Shown here: positions 9,120 through 17,791 of the stretch, piece by piece
Layout: each line of letters begins with the position of its first letter
Numbering within the stretch: position 1 is the first letter of the stretch
Assembly: GCA_016936075.1 (NCBI GenBank)
Contig: JAFGPS010000131.1
Location: 1-59,387, forward strand
Direction: 5' to 3'
Source: Sedimentisphaerales bacterium
GTDB taxonomy: Bacteria; Planctomycetota; Phycisphaerae; Sedimentisphaerales; Anaerobacaceae
Length of the DNA: 59,387 nt
Notes under the pieces: model-generated
What the model was told of the DNA's origin: nothing
The model's input: the letters and a program-made list of their open reading frames with translations, nothing else
Databases searched by the model: none
Translations under genes and position numbers: made by a program

Positions 9120-9965
9120 TCATAGCTTAAAATTAAAACAATCAAATCTGCGGTTTTCAGGAATTTCTGAATATATTTTTGATCCTTCTTTCCAGATAAG
9201 CCCTAAAATCATTTCATTCCTGTATGAATCAAATATCACAACATAGTCTATTTTTGTTTGAAATTCAGACTGGTATTGAGTAGGTATCAAATCGCTCCAA
9301 TGATCGCTGGATTTACAATGAATTCCACTCACATCTTCCAGTAGAAGTGCTGTTGTAAAATCGTTTTCTTTGTACTTGACAAGTTTTGATAGTTTTTGTT
9401 CTATTGACCTTCGGAATCTCTCTTTTCTTTTCCATATATCTTTATCAGGGGACATTGGAATTCTAACTACTTTACCGTTTAGTTTTGAACTTGAGCCACC
9501 ACATTCTAACCATATTTTTTGTTTGTTATAAAATAGTGAACACTGTTCACGAATATTAAGATTCTTAGCAATATTTGGAATCCAGCCCTCCATTTCTTTA
9601 ATTAAACAATTCCTTATTCTTTTACTTGCCTTTACAATAAAATCTTGAGGAATAGAAATTTTGAAATAACGATCTTTCGGTAATTTCCCTTCACACCTCT
9701 TATTAATTTCCTTCACGATATCATATGATTGATTAACATATGCAATCTGCTCTTCATAAGCCTCTATAATAGTATGCTCAACAGCGATTTTGGGAGATTG
9801 CTCTTTTTTATCCGTTGGTTCTATAATAAAATCAACATCTTGAGTTTGTCTGTTTTTCTCATCAGGTCTTTGGGATATTTCGTATTTTATCCCTTTAATT
9901 TGTTCAATAATTTGAATAAAAGCATGACAAGCATTATCTGAATTTGTTCGCGAACTGTTTAGCAT
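9120..9965 (-). CDS. Hypothetical protein, possible nuclease-like fold
   Basis: 281 residues that I do not recognise. It has no signal peptide or membrane segment and is rich in Lys and Glu. The N-terminal third contains DVDFIIEP followed by KIAVEHTIIEAYEEQ (about 43-75). An Asp followed by a strand with Glu is loosely reminiscent of PD-(D/E)XK nuclease cores, but the usual lysine is not evident, so this is only a suggestion. Its base composition is more AT-rich than its neighbours, and it sits beside a DUF4160/DUF2442 pair, so this 1.5-kb stretch may be accessory DNA. No gene is closely coupled to it. Confidence 0.55.
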   Translation of the reverse strand: MLNSSRTNSDNACHAFIQIIEQIKGIKYEISQRPDEKNRQTQDVDFIIEPTDKKEQSPKIAVEHTIIEAYEEQIAYVNQSYDIVKEINKRCEGKLPKDRYFKISIPQDFIVKASKRIRNCLIKEMEGWIPNIAKNLNIREQCSLFYNKQKIWLECGGSSSKLNGKVVRIPMSPDKDIWKRKERFRRSIEQKLSKLVKYKENDFTTALLLEDVSGIHCKSSDHWSDLIPTQYQSEFQTKIDYVVIFDSYRNEMILGLIWKEGSKIYSEIPENRRFDCFNFKL

Positions 9966-10011
9966 TTTAAAATCTAATTTATGCGAATAATTAAAAAATA
10001 TATCAGAAATA

Positions 10012-10272
10012 TTAATTTCTTATCGAAGCAGCTTGCAGGCATTTATTATAAAGTGTTTCTGGTGCGATATCGGCGCCGTTTGGCCAGGCGATTGTTCCCC
10101 CTTCGATGGTTGCTTTTTTGAAGAAATCGAGTTCTTTTAAAGGTTCGAATACTGGACCTTTTGTTAAATATTCTTCAAAATCTACGACTCCCTTTATGCC
10201 GTCATCAAAAACAATAGTATAGCAGTAATCTGATTGATATTTAATTTCTGTAACTTCGTTCATATTCCACAT
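10012..10272 (-). CDS. DUF2442 domain protein
   Basis: About 86 residues matching DUF2442 in layout: a short beta-rich domain with [19 protein letters not shown] and the closing [18 protein letters not shown] start it at ATG 10272 because GAGGTG (10282-10277) lies four bases before it; a TTG at 10284 is also open but has no such site. The DUF4160 gene ends 8 bases upstream of the chosen start. DUF2442/DUF4160 pairs are often listed as candidate toxin-antitoxin modules, but their biochemistry is unproven. Confidence 0.8.
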   Translation of the reverse strand: MWNMNEVTEIKYQSDYCYTIVFDDGIKGVVDFEEYLTKGPVFEPLKELDFFKKATIEGGTIAWPNGADIAPETLYNKCLQAASIRN

Positions 10273-10280
10273 TATACACC

Positions 10281-10541
10281 TCAATCCAGCGGAGATATTT
10301 TTTTAAGTTCTTTGCCTGCCTGTGCGAGTTCCCAATCTTCCATGAGTTCTTTATGTCTTAAATCAATCCATTCGCGTACAAGTCTAATAGCTACTCTTGA
10401 TTTCAGTTCACCTTTTATGATATTTCCCTGAATATCAAAAACTGCTTTATTGCCCTGGTATTCTACATGAATGTGCAAAGGGTCATGGTCATCAAAAAAC
10501 ATCTTAATTATTATACCGAAAAATCTACAAATTTCAGGCAT
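10281..10541 (-). CDS. DUF4160 domain protein
   Basis: 86 residues with the DUF4160 signature [28 protein letters not shown] followed by a short strand and a helix with the motif [15 protein letters not shown]. Read in two pieces, these features cover the whole protein. It is co-directional with, and nearly touching, the DUF2442 gene, the standard pairing for these families. It is a small soluble protein of unknown function and a possible toxin-antitoxin partner. Confidence 0.82.
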   Translation of the reverse strand: MPEICRFFGIIIKMFFDDHDPLHIHVEYQGNKAVFDIQGNIIKGELKSRVAIRLVREWIDLRHKELMEDWELAQAGKELKKISPLD

Positions 10542-10655
10542 TTCATTATCCTTCCCAAAAATAACTTTTACTTATAATACCATAATTAAACATGTTTGTG
10601 AAGAAAAAGTGTTGCAGGCTACCTAAGTTTTATAAAGTAGTTTTTTAAAAATAGA

Positions 10656-11792
10656 TTAAAGCCCGTGGATAGGGAAGATTGTTTCTTTGATTTTTTTTAT
10701 GGTTTCTTCGAGTGCGGGCAGGACGGAGTTTCTTTGGGCCTGAGTTATATTTAGCCTTCTGTCACGGAATCCGCCTTGCCATTCGGTGGTTTCGAGCATT
10801 ACGCCGCCTAAGCCGACATTCATGTCTTCGCCTTGGTCTTTGCCGCAGAATACTGTCCACGCCAAGGCCCATGCGCGAACTGTATTGCCTACGTGGTAAC
10901 CTCCTCCTCCTGTTGCGAGAATTGGTTTGTTGAAACTTAAAAGATGAGTTATTACTTCCGCATAAGTATTATTGGTCAACTGCAAATTCCCAAGCGGGTC
11001 TCCGGCTAAAGCATCTGCGCCTAATTCGAAAACAATCACATCGGGATTATAAGATTTTATTAAAGGCAATACGACATGCTCGAACGCTTTCATATAAGCC
11101 TGGTCGTATGTTCCTACCGGCAGGGGTATATTAACGCAATAACCTTTACCTTCTCCTTCACCTATTTCATTCTCGAAGCCTGTACCAGGGAAAAGTGTTT
11201 TTGGATTCTGGTGCATTGAAATTGTCATGCAATCCGAACGGTTATAGACTGCATGTGCTACGCCGTCACCGTTATGGACATCCACATCAAGATAAAGGAC
11301 TCTTTTCTTTTGTTCTGTTAATACCAAACATGCAATAGCGACATCGTTTATATAGCAAAAACCCGCAGCATGTTCAGGGAATGCGTGATGGTATCCGCCT
11401 GAAGGATTGAATGCAATATCGATTTTGCCTTCAAGTATGTTCTTAGCGCCTATAAGTGTTGCGCCTGTAGCAAGAGTTGAGTATTCATAAACGCCTTTGA
11501 ATATCGGGCAGTCTTCTGTACCGATTCCCATGTTGAGAGCATCTACATCGAACTGTCCCTTGCTTGCATTTTGCAAAGCATGAAGATATCGCGCAGTATG
11601 AAACTTTTTCAGTACAACTCTATTTGCCGGAACAGGTTCTATTATGCTATGACCTGTTCCTGTTAGCAAATCCATAGATTGAAGAACATCCATTGTCCTT
11701 TTTGTACGGACTGTGTTAAAAGGATGTTGTGGTGGGTAGCTATACTTCTCAAGTTCTTCAGAATATATAAATGCAACTTTTCGAGTTGCCAC
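10656..11792 (-). CDS. acuC: AcuC-type protein lysine deacetylase (histone deacetylase fold)
   Basis: 378 residues of the class I/II histone-deacetylase fold. The catalytic dyad GGYHHAFPEH is near residue 133, the zinc and charge-relay motif LYLDVDVHNGDG near 170, and the metal ligand Asp lies in FELGADALAGDPLG. The start is GTG 11792 behind GGAG. AcuC of Bacillus removes acetyl groups from acetyl-CoA synthetase. Here the two genes upstream encode a CoA-transferase with a GNAT domain and an ADP-forming acetate-CoA ligase, so control of acetate metabolism by reversible lysine acetylation is the natural inference. Confidence 0.9.
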   Translation of the reverse strand: MATRKVAFIYSEELEKYSYPPQHPFNTVRTKRTMDVLQSMDLLTGTGHSIIEPVPANRVVLKKFHTARYLHALQNASKGQFDVDALNMGIGTEDCPIFKGVYEYSTLATGATLIGAKNILEGKIDIAFNPSGGYHHAFPEHAAGFCYINDVAIACLVLTEQKKRVLYLDVDVHNGDGVAHAVYNRSDCMTISMHQNPKTLFPGTGFENEIGEGEGKGYCVNIPLPVGTYDQAYMKAFEHVVLPLIKSYNPDVIVFELGADALAGDPLGNLQLTNNTYAEVITHLLSFNKPILATGGGGYHVGNTVRAWALAWTVFCGKDQGEDMNVGLGGVMLETTEWQGGFRDRRLNITQAQRNSVLPALEETIKKIKETIFPIHGL

Positions 11793-11829
11793 TTTTACTC
11801 CTTGTATTATTCCTAAATCGTAGTATAGA

Positions 11830-11866
11830 CAAGCCTGTCCTGAGCGAAGTCGAATGGAATGGCTTG
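11830..11866. repeat. Dispersed GAGCGAAGTCGAATGG-type hairpin repeat
   Basis: CAAGCC (11830-11835) and GGCTTG (11861-11866) flank TGTCCTGAGCGAAGTCGAAT, giving a 6-bp stem. This core is a widespread intergenic repeat type in many bacterial genomes, recalled from general experience. A related core, TGAGCGGAGCGAAG, occurs at 17666-17756. Confidence 0.6.
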
Positions 11867-11876
11867 TATTGCGAGA

Positions 11877-13739
11877 TTATTTCTTTAATTCATAATCAAT
11901 GTTATAGACTTCACCATCGAATTTCGTATTAACTTTATATCCGGAGTTATAAAATACGCTCAACATGGCTTTATTGTTTGGTAATACCTTTGCGATAAAT
12001 CTTTTTACACCTCGCTTAGTTGCTACTGTGCTTATGTAGTCCAGTAGGAAAGTTCCCATTCCTCTGCTTTGCCACTCGTCCTGAACGACAAAAGCAACTT
12101 CTGCTGATTGAGTTTCAGGATCGAGGAAATACTGGGCGATAGCGACAATCTCATCATTGGAAATACCGGGTACGACACCTACAATAGCGATATCTTTCTT
12201 GTAATCGATATTTGCCAATTGCTGAACGTCACTATGTGGGAAGGCCATTGTGCCGGTCATATATCTTGTCTTTACTGACTTTTCACTAAGTGAATAAAGC
12301 ATTTCGGAAAGTGCGGATTCGTCTATTGGTTTTACAGGCCTGAAGAATATCTCTGTACCGTCTCGAAGAGTGTTGTAATGTTCGAGTTCTTCAGGATAAT
12401 CCACCTGGTCCCATGCAAGTTCGATTTGGTCCTGGTAAATATATTTTTGCGCCTTCGCGGCCTGGAGCAGGTCATTTCTGAATTTCGGATGTGCGATATT
12501 AATTAGTGACAAAACTCTTTCTCGTATCGTTTTACCGTGCAGGTATGCGATACCATGTTCAGTTACTACGTAATGCACGTCACCTCTTGTGGTAACGACT
12601 CCGGCTCCTTCTGTAAGATGCGGCACAATTCTGCTGACCTGGCCGTTTTTGGCAGTCGAAGGCAAGGCGATAATTGCTTTTCCGCCTCTGCTTCTTGCAG
12701 CACCGCGTATGAAATCGACCTGGCCGCCGATGCCGCTATAGAATCTGTATCCCAATGAATCGGCACAAACCTGTCCGGTTAAGTCAACTTCCAATCCGAC
12801 ATTGATACCAACCATTTTTTCGTGCCTGCTGATTGTGTTTACATCGTTGACATATTCAGTTGGATGAAATTCGAAAAATGGATTATCGTTTATATAATCG
12901 TAGAGTTTTTGCGAACCCATGCAGAAACTTGCGGTGATTTTATTGCGGTCGAAGGTTTTCTTTGCTCCTGTAATAGCTCCGGATTCGACAAGGTCAATAA
13001 TCCAGTCGCTGAACATTTCCGTATGAATACCAAGGTCCTTCTTATATGCGAGATACTCTACTAACGCCTGTGGCACATTTCCTATGCCGCATTCAATCGT
13101 GCTTCCATCTTCGACAAGACGCGCGACATTCTGTCCAATTTGCCTGAGAGCTTCATCAGGTTTAGGTATGGGAATCTCAATCATTTTCTCATCATAGGGA
13201 ACTAAAACGTCTATATTGTTGACATGCAGGAAGCTATTACCATAAGTCCTTGGCATATTTTTATTTACCTGTGCGATTACATATCTGGCATTGGTAGCGG
13301 CCGCCTTAACAATATCAACTGAAACACCAAGGCTGCACAATCCGTTTGCATCAGGTTCAGATACGCTAATCAAAGCTACATCAATCGGAATTCGTCCTGT
13401 CTCGAATTCGGCGGGAATTTCCGAAAGAAAGATTGGCGTATAGTTTCCGATTCCTCTTTCGAAAGCATCGCGAACATTGTCTGCGATAAACAAGCTGTTC
13501 ATTTTGAACTTTTCACGGTATTTTTCATCCGCATATGGCGCAGTACCCATAGTAAGAAGATGAACAATTTGAACATCTCTTATTGCACTGGAACATTCAA
13601 CTAAAGCATCTACAAGGTGCTGCGGCTGGGCACAACCAGTTCCTATGAATACGCTGTTGCCGGATTTAATAAGTTTCATTGCCGCCGGAGCGGTTTTAAT
13701 TTTATCTTTATATCGTTCTTTCCAATTTGTATCGTTCAT
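11877..13739 (-). CDS. Acetyl-CoA hydrolase/CoA-transferase with C-terminal GNAT acetyltransferase domain
   Basis: 620 residues. Residues 1-430 form a class I CoA-transferase of the acetyl-CoA hydrolase/4-hydroxybutyrate CoA-transferase family, with GNSVFIGTGCAQPQHLV, ECGIGNVPQALVEYL, YSGIGGQVDFIRGAARS and VTEHGIAYLHGKTIRER. A GNAT domain follows from about 465, with the acetyl-CoA-binding motif QDEWQSRGMGTFLLDY and the late motif NNKAMLSVFYNSGYKV. Such fusions are known; the GNAT part could acetylate the CoA ligase encoded one base upstream (13741). The gene ends 84 bases before acuC, with a dispersed repeat between. Confidence 0.88.
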   Translation of the reverse strand: MNDTNWKERYKDKIKTAPAAMKLIKSGNSVFIGTGCAQPQHLVDALVECSSAIRDVQIVHLLTMGTAPYADEKYREKFKMNSLFIADNVRDAFERGIGNYTPIFLSEIPAEFETGRIPIDVALISVSEPDANGLCSLGVSVDIVKAAATNARYVIAQVNKNMPRTYGNSFLHVNNIDVLVPYDEKMIEIPIPKPDEALRQIGQNVARLVEDGSTIECGIGNVPQALVEYLAYKKDLGIHTEMFSDWIIDLVESGAITGAKKTFDRNKITASFCMGSQKLYDYINDNPFFEFHPTEYVNDVNTISRHEKMVGINVGLEVDLTGQVCADSLGYRFYSGIGGQVDFIRGAARSRGGKAIIALPSTAKNGQVSRIVPHLTEGAGVVTTRGDVHYVVTEHGIAYLHGKTIRERVLSLINIAHPKFRNDLLQAAKAQKYIYQDQIELAWDQVDYPEELEHYNTLRDGTEIFFRPVKPIDESALSEMLYSLSEKSVKTRYMTGTMAFPHSDVQQLANIDYKKDIAIVGVVPGISNDEIVAIAQYFLDPETQSAEVAFVVQDEWQSRGMGTFLLDYISTVATKRGVKRFIAKVLPNNKAMLSVFYNSGYKVNTKFDGEVYNIDYELKK

Positions 13740-13740
13740 A

Positions 13741-15840
13741 TTACACTTCCAAACTCATTCGTGCATCTACAGCTATCGGGGTCGAACCAACAGGTCCGAC
13801 AACAAAAGGATTAATATCCATTTCCAGAATTTGCGGGAATTCTGTAACCAATTGCGAAAGTCTCTGGAGACCTTCAGCGATTTTGTCGATATCGACTCCT
13901 TGCTGGCCTCGAACACCTTTGAGTATTTTATAGGTTTTAGTATCAATAAGCATTTGTTTTGCTTCATCAGAAGTAAGCGGTGCAAGGTGGAATGAGACAT
14001 CTTTGAGAACTTCGACCATTATTCCACCCATTCCGAACATCATAAGCGGCCCGAAATGAGGATCCCTGTTCATACCAAGAATAACTTCTTTGCCGCTTTT
14101 ACACATTTCCTGAACAAGAACTCCAAGAATATGTGCATCAGGTTGTTTTTTCGGTATGCGGTACATCATTAAATCGAAGGCGTCTTTTACTTCCTGTACG
14201 GATTTGAGACCGACTTTCACGCCTCCTACATCCGATTTATGCAATATATCAGGTGACCATATTTTCATTACTACTGGGAAACCTAATTGTTCTGCAATAT
14301 TACCTGCCTGGTCAGCGGTTGTAGCTATGGAACCTTTTGGGGTGAAAAAACCGTAAGCTTCGAGAATTTCCTTGGATTCCGTTTCGCCTACTTCACGAAT
14401 TCCCTGTCTGATATGACGTTCTATGATATTTTCAACTTTACGCCTGTTAACCGGAAATAGCTTAACCACACGTTTTGGCCTTGATTTCCATCTGACATAT
14501 TCAGTCATAACTTTTATTGTAGCGACTGCGCCATCGGTGGAGTCATATTGAGGAATTTTACCATTACGTAAGATTTCAACACCTTCGGCGATTTTATTTG
14601 CACCGAGGAAACAGGTTAATACGGGCTTGGCCGGTTTTTCTTTGGATATTTTTACTATAGCTTCTGCCGTTCCTTTGGCATCTGTCATTGCCTGCGGTGT
14701 AAGAAGAATCAGAACTACATCTACGTTCGGATCATCCAGTGCGGTACTTAGTGCAAAGCTGTAACGATCAGCCATTGAATCTCCGAGTACATCAATAGGA
14801 TTATGAATATTAGCTGCAGCCGGAAGGGTAGAACCTAATTTTTCGATGGTTTTCTCATCGAGTTTGGCAAATTTGAGACCTTTGCTCTCAATAGCGTCAG
14901 CAGCCATAATGCCTGGACCACCCGCATTTGTTATTACTGCAACTCGTGCATCTTTAGGTAACGGCTGATTTGAAAAAGCCTGTGCATAATCAAACTGCTG
15001 CTTAATTGATTCGCAGCGAATGATTCCGGCTCTCTCGAATGCTGTTTCATATGCAACTTCGCTTCCAGCCAAACTGCCTGTATGAGAAGATGCTGCTGTT
15101 GCTCCAGCCGCTGTGCTGCCTGATTTGATAAGAAGGATTGGCTTTATATGTGAGATTTTCTCGGCTTGTCTGACAAACTCATCACCATCGGTAATACTTT
15201 CAAGGTAGCCGGCTATTACCTTTGTTTCATCGTCGTTTGCTAATGCTTTTATCAGGTCAAGTTCGCCAATATCAGCTTTATTACCAATACTGATTAGCTT
15301 GCTGAAACCGATTTTGTTTGCAGTTGCAATATCAAGGATAGCTGCCAGCAATGCTCCGGATTGTGATAGATATGCTATACCGCCTACATCGGGAAGGTCG
15401 CCGCCAAAACAGGCGTTTAACTTATTTGCGGTATCTATTATTCCAAGGCAGTTAGGTCCTATAATTCTAATGCCCGCTTCCCTGGCAATTTGAACCACCT
15501 TTTCTTCGAGTGCTTTACCCTCTTTGCCTACTTCTTTGAAGCCCGCTGTGATGATAATTACGGATTTTGTCCCGAGTTTGGCACATTGCTGCATTATCAT
15601 AGGAACGATTTTAGCCGGTATTACAAGTATTACCAGTTCTGGTACCGAACCTATGGATTCGAGGTCGGGATAGCATTTTAGGCCCTCGATTTCGTCTGCC
15701 TTGTTGTTTACAGGGTATAGTTTGCCCCCATAGCCTGCACTAATCATGTTGGAAAGAATCTCGTAACCGACTTTACCTTTTTGGGATGAAGCTCCAACTA
15801 TGGCTACGGATTTTGGATTGAAAAAACTCTCAAAACTCAT
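13741..15840 (-). CDS. ADP-forming acetate-CoA ligase, alpha-beta fused
   Basis: 699 residues in the order CoA-binding Rossmann domain (SVAIVGASSQKGKVGYEI), succinyl-CoA-ligase-like domain, linker, and C-terminal ATP-grasp domain (GFPVVMKIWSPDILHKSDVG, from about 480). The likely phosphohistidine lies in SSHTGSLAG (about residue 250). These enzymes interconvert acetyl-CoA, ADP and phosphate with acetate, CoA and ATP, and make ATP in fermenters. Substrates other than acetate are possible. It heads a three-gene operon with the CoA-transferase-GNAT and AcuC genes; the next stop and start are one base apart. Confidence 0.9.
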   Translation of the reverse strand: MSFESFFNPKSVAIVGASSQKGKVGYEILSNMISAGYGGKLYPVNNKADEIEGLKCYPDLESIGSVPELVILVIPAKIVPMIMQQCAKLGTKSVIIITAGFKEVGKEGKALEEKVVQIAREAGIRIIGPNCLGIIDTANKLNACFGGDLPDVGGIAYLSQSGALLAAILDIATANKIGFSKLISIGNKADIGELDLIKALANDDETKVIAGYLESITDGDEFVRQAEKISHIKPILLIKSGSTAAGATAASSHTGSLAGSEVAYETAFERAGIIRCESIKQQFDYAQAFSNQPLPKDARVAVITNAGGPGIMAADAIESKGLKFAKLDEKTIEKLGSTLPAAANIHNPIDVLGDSMADRYSFALSTALDDPNVDVVLILLTPQAMTDAKGTAEAIVKISKEKPAKPVLTCFLGANKIAEGVEILRNGKIPQYDSTDGAVATIKVMTEYVRWKSRPKRVVKLFPVNRRKVENIIERHIRQGIREVGETESKEILEAYGFFTPKGSIATTADQAGNIAEQLGFPVVMKIWSPDILHKSDVGGVKVGLKSVQEVKDAFDLMMYRIPKKQPDAHILGVLVQEMCKSGKEVILGMNRDPHFGPLMMFGMGGIMVEVLKDVSFHLAPLTSDEAKQMLIDTKTYKILKGVRGQQGVDIDKIAEGLQRLSQLVTEFPQILEMDINPFVVGPVGSTPIAVDARMSLEV

Positions 15841-15864
15841 TGTATTTAGCCCTTATTAACTTTT

Positions 15865-15925
15865 CAGACTTAAGACTCAAGACCTGAGTCATCAGACAAG
15901 TCTGATGTCTGTAGTCTATTGTCTG
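15865..15925. repeat. AGAC-rich hairpin repeat upstream of the acetate-CoA ligase operon
   Basis: ATCAGAC (15891-15897) and GTCTGAT (15900-15906) form a perfect 7-bp stem inside a run of AGAC/GTCT units (CAGACTTAAGACTCAAGAC and, after the stem, GTCTGTAGTCTATTGTCTG). It is related to the longer hairpin at 3188-3246. It lies 25 bases upstream of the ATG at 15840, in the leader of the operon. Confidence 0.6.
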
Positions 15926-16030
15926 TTTACTAAAGGCAAATTATTCTATTCAACAAATCAAAAAAAAGCAAGTTTTTTCAAAATATATTAATTAAATTTC
16001 CAAATAACCCGTTTTTATAGTCAACATTTC

Positions 16031-16160
16031 AAGGCTGAGATGAGCCTTATAATATAGATGTAGATTTTATATAAGGCCATAATTATATATTATGCCAGAA
16101 GGAAGTATATCATGCAGGGAAGCCGGGGACGTCCCAAGGGGATACCCCCGGTTTTTTTTT
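16031..16160 (+). ncRNA. Candidate small RNA unit ending in a terminator
   Basis: The 500-base gap 15841-16340 has no plausible gene but contains on the plus strand a hairpin AAGGCT/AGCCTT (16031-16048), a perfect TATAAT (16048-16053) and, about 70 bases further on, a strong terminator. A transcript of about 100 bases starting near 16060 is possible. No convincing -35 element is visible, and the terminator could serve no gene at all, so this is a weak call. Confidence 0.25.
16123..16160 (+). terminator. Rho-independent terminator
   Basis: CCGGGG (16123-16128) pairs with CCCCGG (16146-16151) and is followed directly by nine T residues (16152-16160). The apical 17 bases contain CCC and GGG that may add pairing. 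It faces the plus strand although no plus-strand gene lies upstream. Confidence 0.6.
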
Positions 16161-16340
16161 AGAAGAAATGTTGCCAGATAAGATATAATAAAGTCTCATT
16201 GACAATATTAAAATTTATGCCAACGAATCTTCTGTTCTGGCCTTCAAAGATAGAAGATAATAGAACAGTGTTACCCAATTAGTTCTTCTAACATCTTTGT
16301 AGTTTCTCTACTATATATTTTAAACAATGAACGTTATAGA

Positions 16341-17612
16341 TCAAAATGGAGTTCTGTTTGGTCTTTGCGGCTGAATATAAGGTTGCAGCATAGCAATATC
16401 TTTTTCAAGTATAGCGCAAAGAGCAGTGCGGTTTTCCTGTCCTTTGCGAAGTAATTCTACTTCCCGGAGAGGTAATTCCCGCATAGGTGCGATTTGTGCT
16501 GATTCGAGAAGATTAGCCGCGACTTCTGCTATGTCAAGGCCTGCTTGCCATGTGCTGTTTGGGTCACCTAACCATCTGTGGGCATCCTGAATCACGCGTG
16601 TGAGTTTACCTTCGCGGTCGGGATTTTCGAGTACTAAATTCTCGCCGCGGTTGCGAAAGATTCCCATTACTGCCAGTGGTATAGACGGATCGCGGACTGT
16701 GCCATCGGGATAGAAAATGCCGTGAATATTGCCCCAGCCTCGGTCGGTAGCAGCGTCATGTACAATCATGAGTTCCCAAACATAAAAACCAATGCCGGCT
16801 TTCATGTGTTCTGCGATGGTTATGTCATAAGGATTGGCTCGGGCTATACAACCCATTTCATCATCTATAACCTGCTTGCGTGCGGCGATAGAAGCTTTCT
16901 TTGCAAGTTCGATATCCGCTATGATTTCTTGCCGTGTCTCAAGATAATTATGAAAAACCAGTACATCGACATCGTCAACGTGTTGTGCCATAGTTTTTGC
17001 GTAAGCAAAGCCAATAGTAACCGGTGTCAGGCCGTCGAGCCTGCGGAACATTGCAGCCATATGACATGCAAACGCGGTTCGTCTTTCGACCATTGAAGGA
17101 GTAGGGGGATAGTCCGGCTCGTTATATACATCCCAAAACGCAAGGCCGGGCTCTTTACCAAGAGTATCAACAAGAAACTTTGCATATTCTTCTAACGCAG
17201 GATCATCAATTTGCATTCTCCGGTCGTATCCAACGACCGGCATAACGCCTATTCCCCGCTCATCAGCCGCACGAACCAGATGAATTAGGTTCTGGCGATA
17301 CTGGTTCGGGTCTCTTTGGTAGGGCTGGTATGTAATGAAACAGCGAATCTGGTTGATACCTATTTTTTGAGCATAGTTAAGGTCACGTTCTGTGATTTCA
17401 GCGGAGTAATTATTCCACATTCCTGAGTGGCCGCCAAATTCGGCATAGCAATAATTTGCACCGCGAATAGTCGAGCAATCAATCGGCGTACGCGAATTAG
17501 GCCTGCGAATAATTGGAAAAACTTCTGATTGAGCGTTTGCAATTTCAATTGTAATACACAAAGTCAACAAAACAAAAATCGTAAGGCAAGACAGGAATGC
17601 GATGCGTTTCAT
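16341..17612 (-). CDS. Secreted glycoside hydrolase, GH5/cellulase-like TIM barrel
   Basis: 423 residues with a signal peptide (about 1-28, ending ANAQ). The pattern is that of clan GH-A barrels: NQIRCFITYQPYQRDPNQY (strand 2), GIGVMPVVGYDRR (strand 3), the acid/base glutamate in FWDVYNEPDYPP (near residue 155), VLVFHNYLET, and a candidate nucleophile glutamate in VIDDEMGC. The C-terminal 100 residues are helical. The substrate is not readable. It is separated from the GH127 gene by a palindromic repeat, and the two may act together on plant or algal polysaccharide. Confidence 0.75.
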   Translation of the reverse strand: MKRIAFLSCLTIFVLLTLCITIEIANAQSEVFPIIRRPNSRTPIDCSTIRGANYCYAEFGGHSGMWNNYSAEITERDLNYAQKIGINQIRCFITYQPYQRDPNQYRQNLIHLVRAADERGIGVMPVVGYDRRMQIDDPALEEYAKFLVDTLGKEPGLAFWDVYNEPDYPPTPSMVERRTAFACHMAAMFRRLDGLTPVTIGFAYAKTMAQHVDDVDVLVFHNYLETRQEIIADIELAKKASIAARKQVIDDEMGCIARANPYDITIAEHMKAGIGFYVWELMIVHDAATDRGWGNIHGIFYPDGTVRDPSIPLAVMGIFRNRGENLVLENPDREGKLTRVIQDAHRWLGDPNSTWQAGLDIAEVAANLLESAQIAPMRELPLREVELLRKGQENRTALCAILEKDIAMLQPYIQPQRPNRTPF

Positions 17613-17665
17613 AACAATACTCCTTTTTAAAGATTATATATAAACCTCGAGTAATATAACTTAAC

Positions 17666-17756
17666 TGTCATTCTGAGCGGAGCGAAGAATCTGGCATACG
17701 CAAAGTAGATTAATTATCATTCGATAGCCAGATGCTTCATTTCATTCAGCATGACA
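17666..17756. repeat. 91-bp palindromic repeat (MITE/REP-like) with TGTCAT...ATGACA ends
   Basis: The left arm starts TGTCATTCTGAGCGGAGCG and the right arm, reverse-complemented, starts TGTCATGCTGAATGAAATG; over 30 positions the arms agree at about 22. The loop is about 31 bases. The core GAGCGGAGCGAAGAATCT is a common dispersed repeat type in bacteria. It sits between the two secreted glycosidase genes. Confidence 0.7.
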
Positions 17757-17791
17757 TCATGTAATATATTTTAATTTATACAGAGATAGTT

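Noticed and set aside
16092..16190. Short plus-strand frame starting ATG CCA GAA
   Set aside because: It runs through the terminator hairpin and its T-run, so it is unlikely to be translated.
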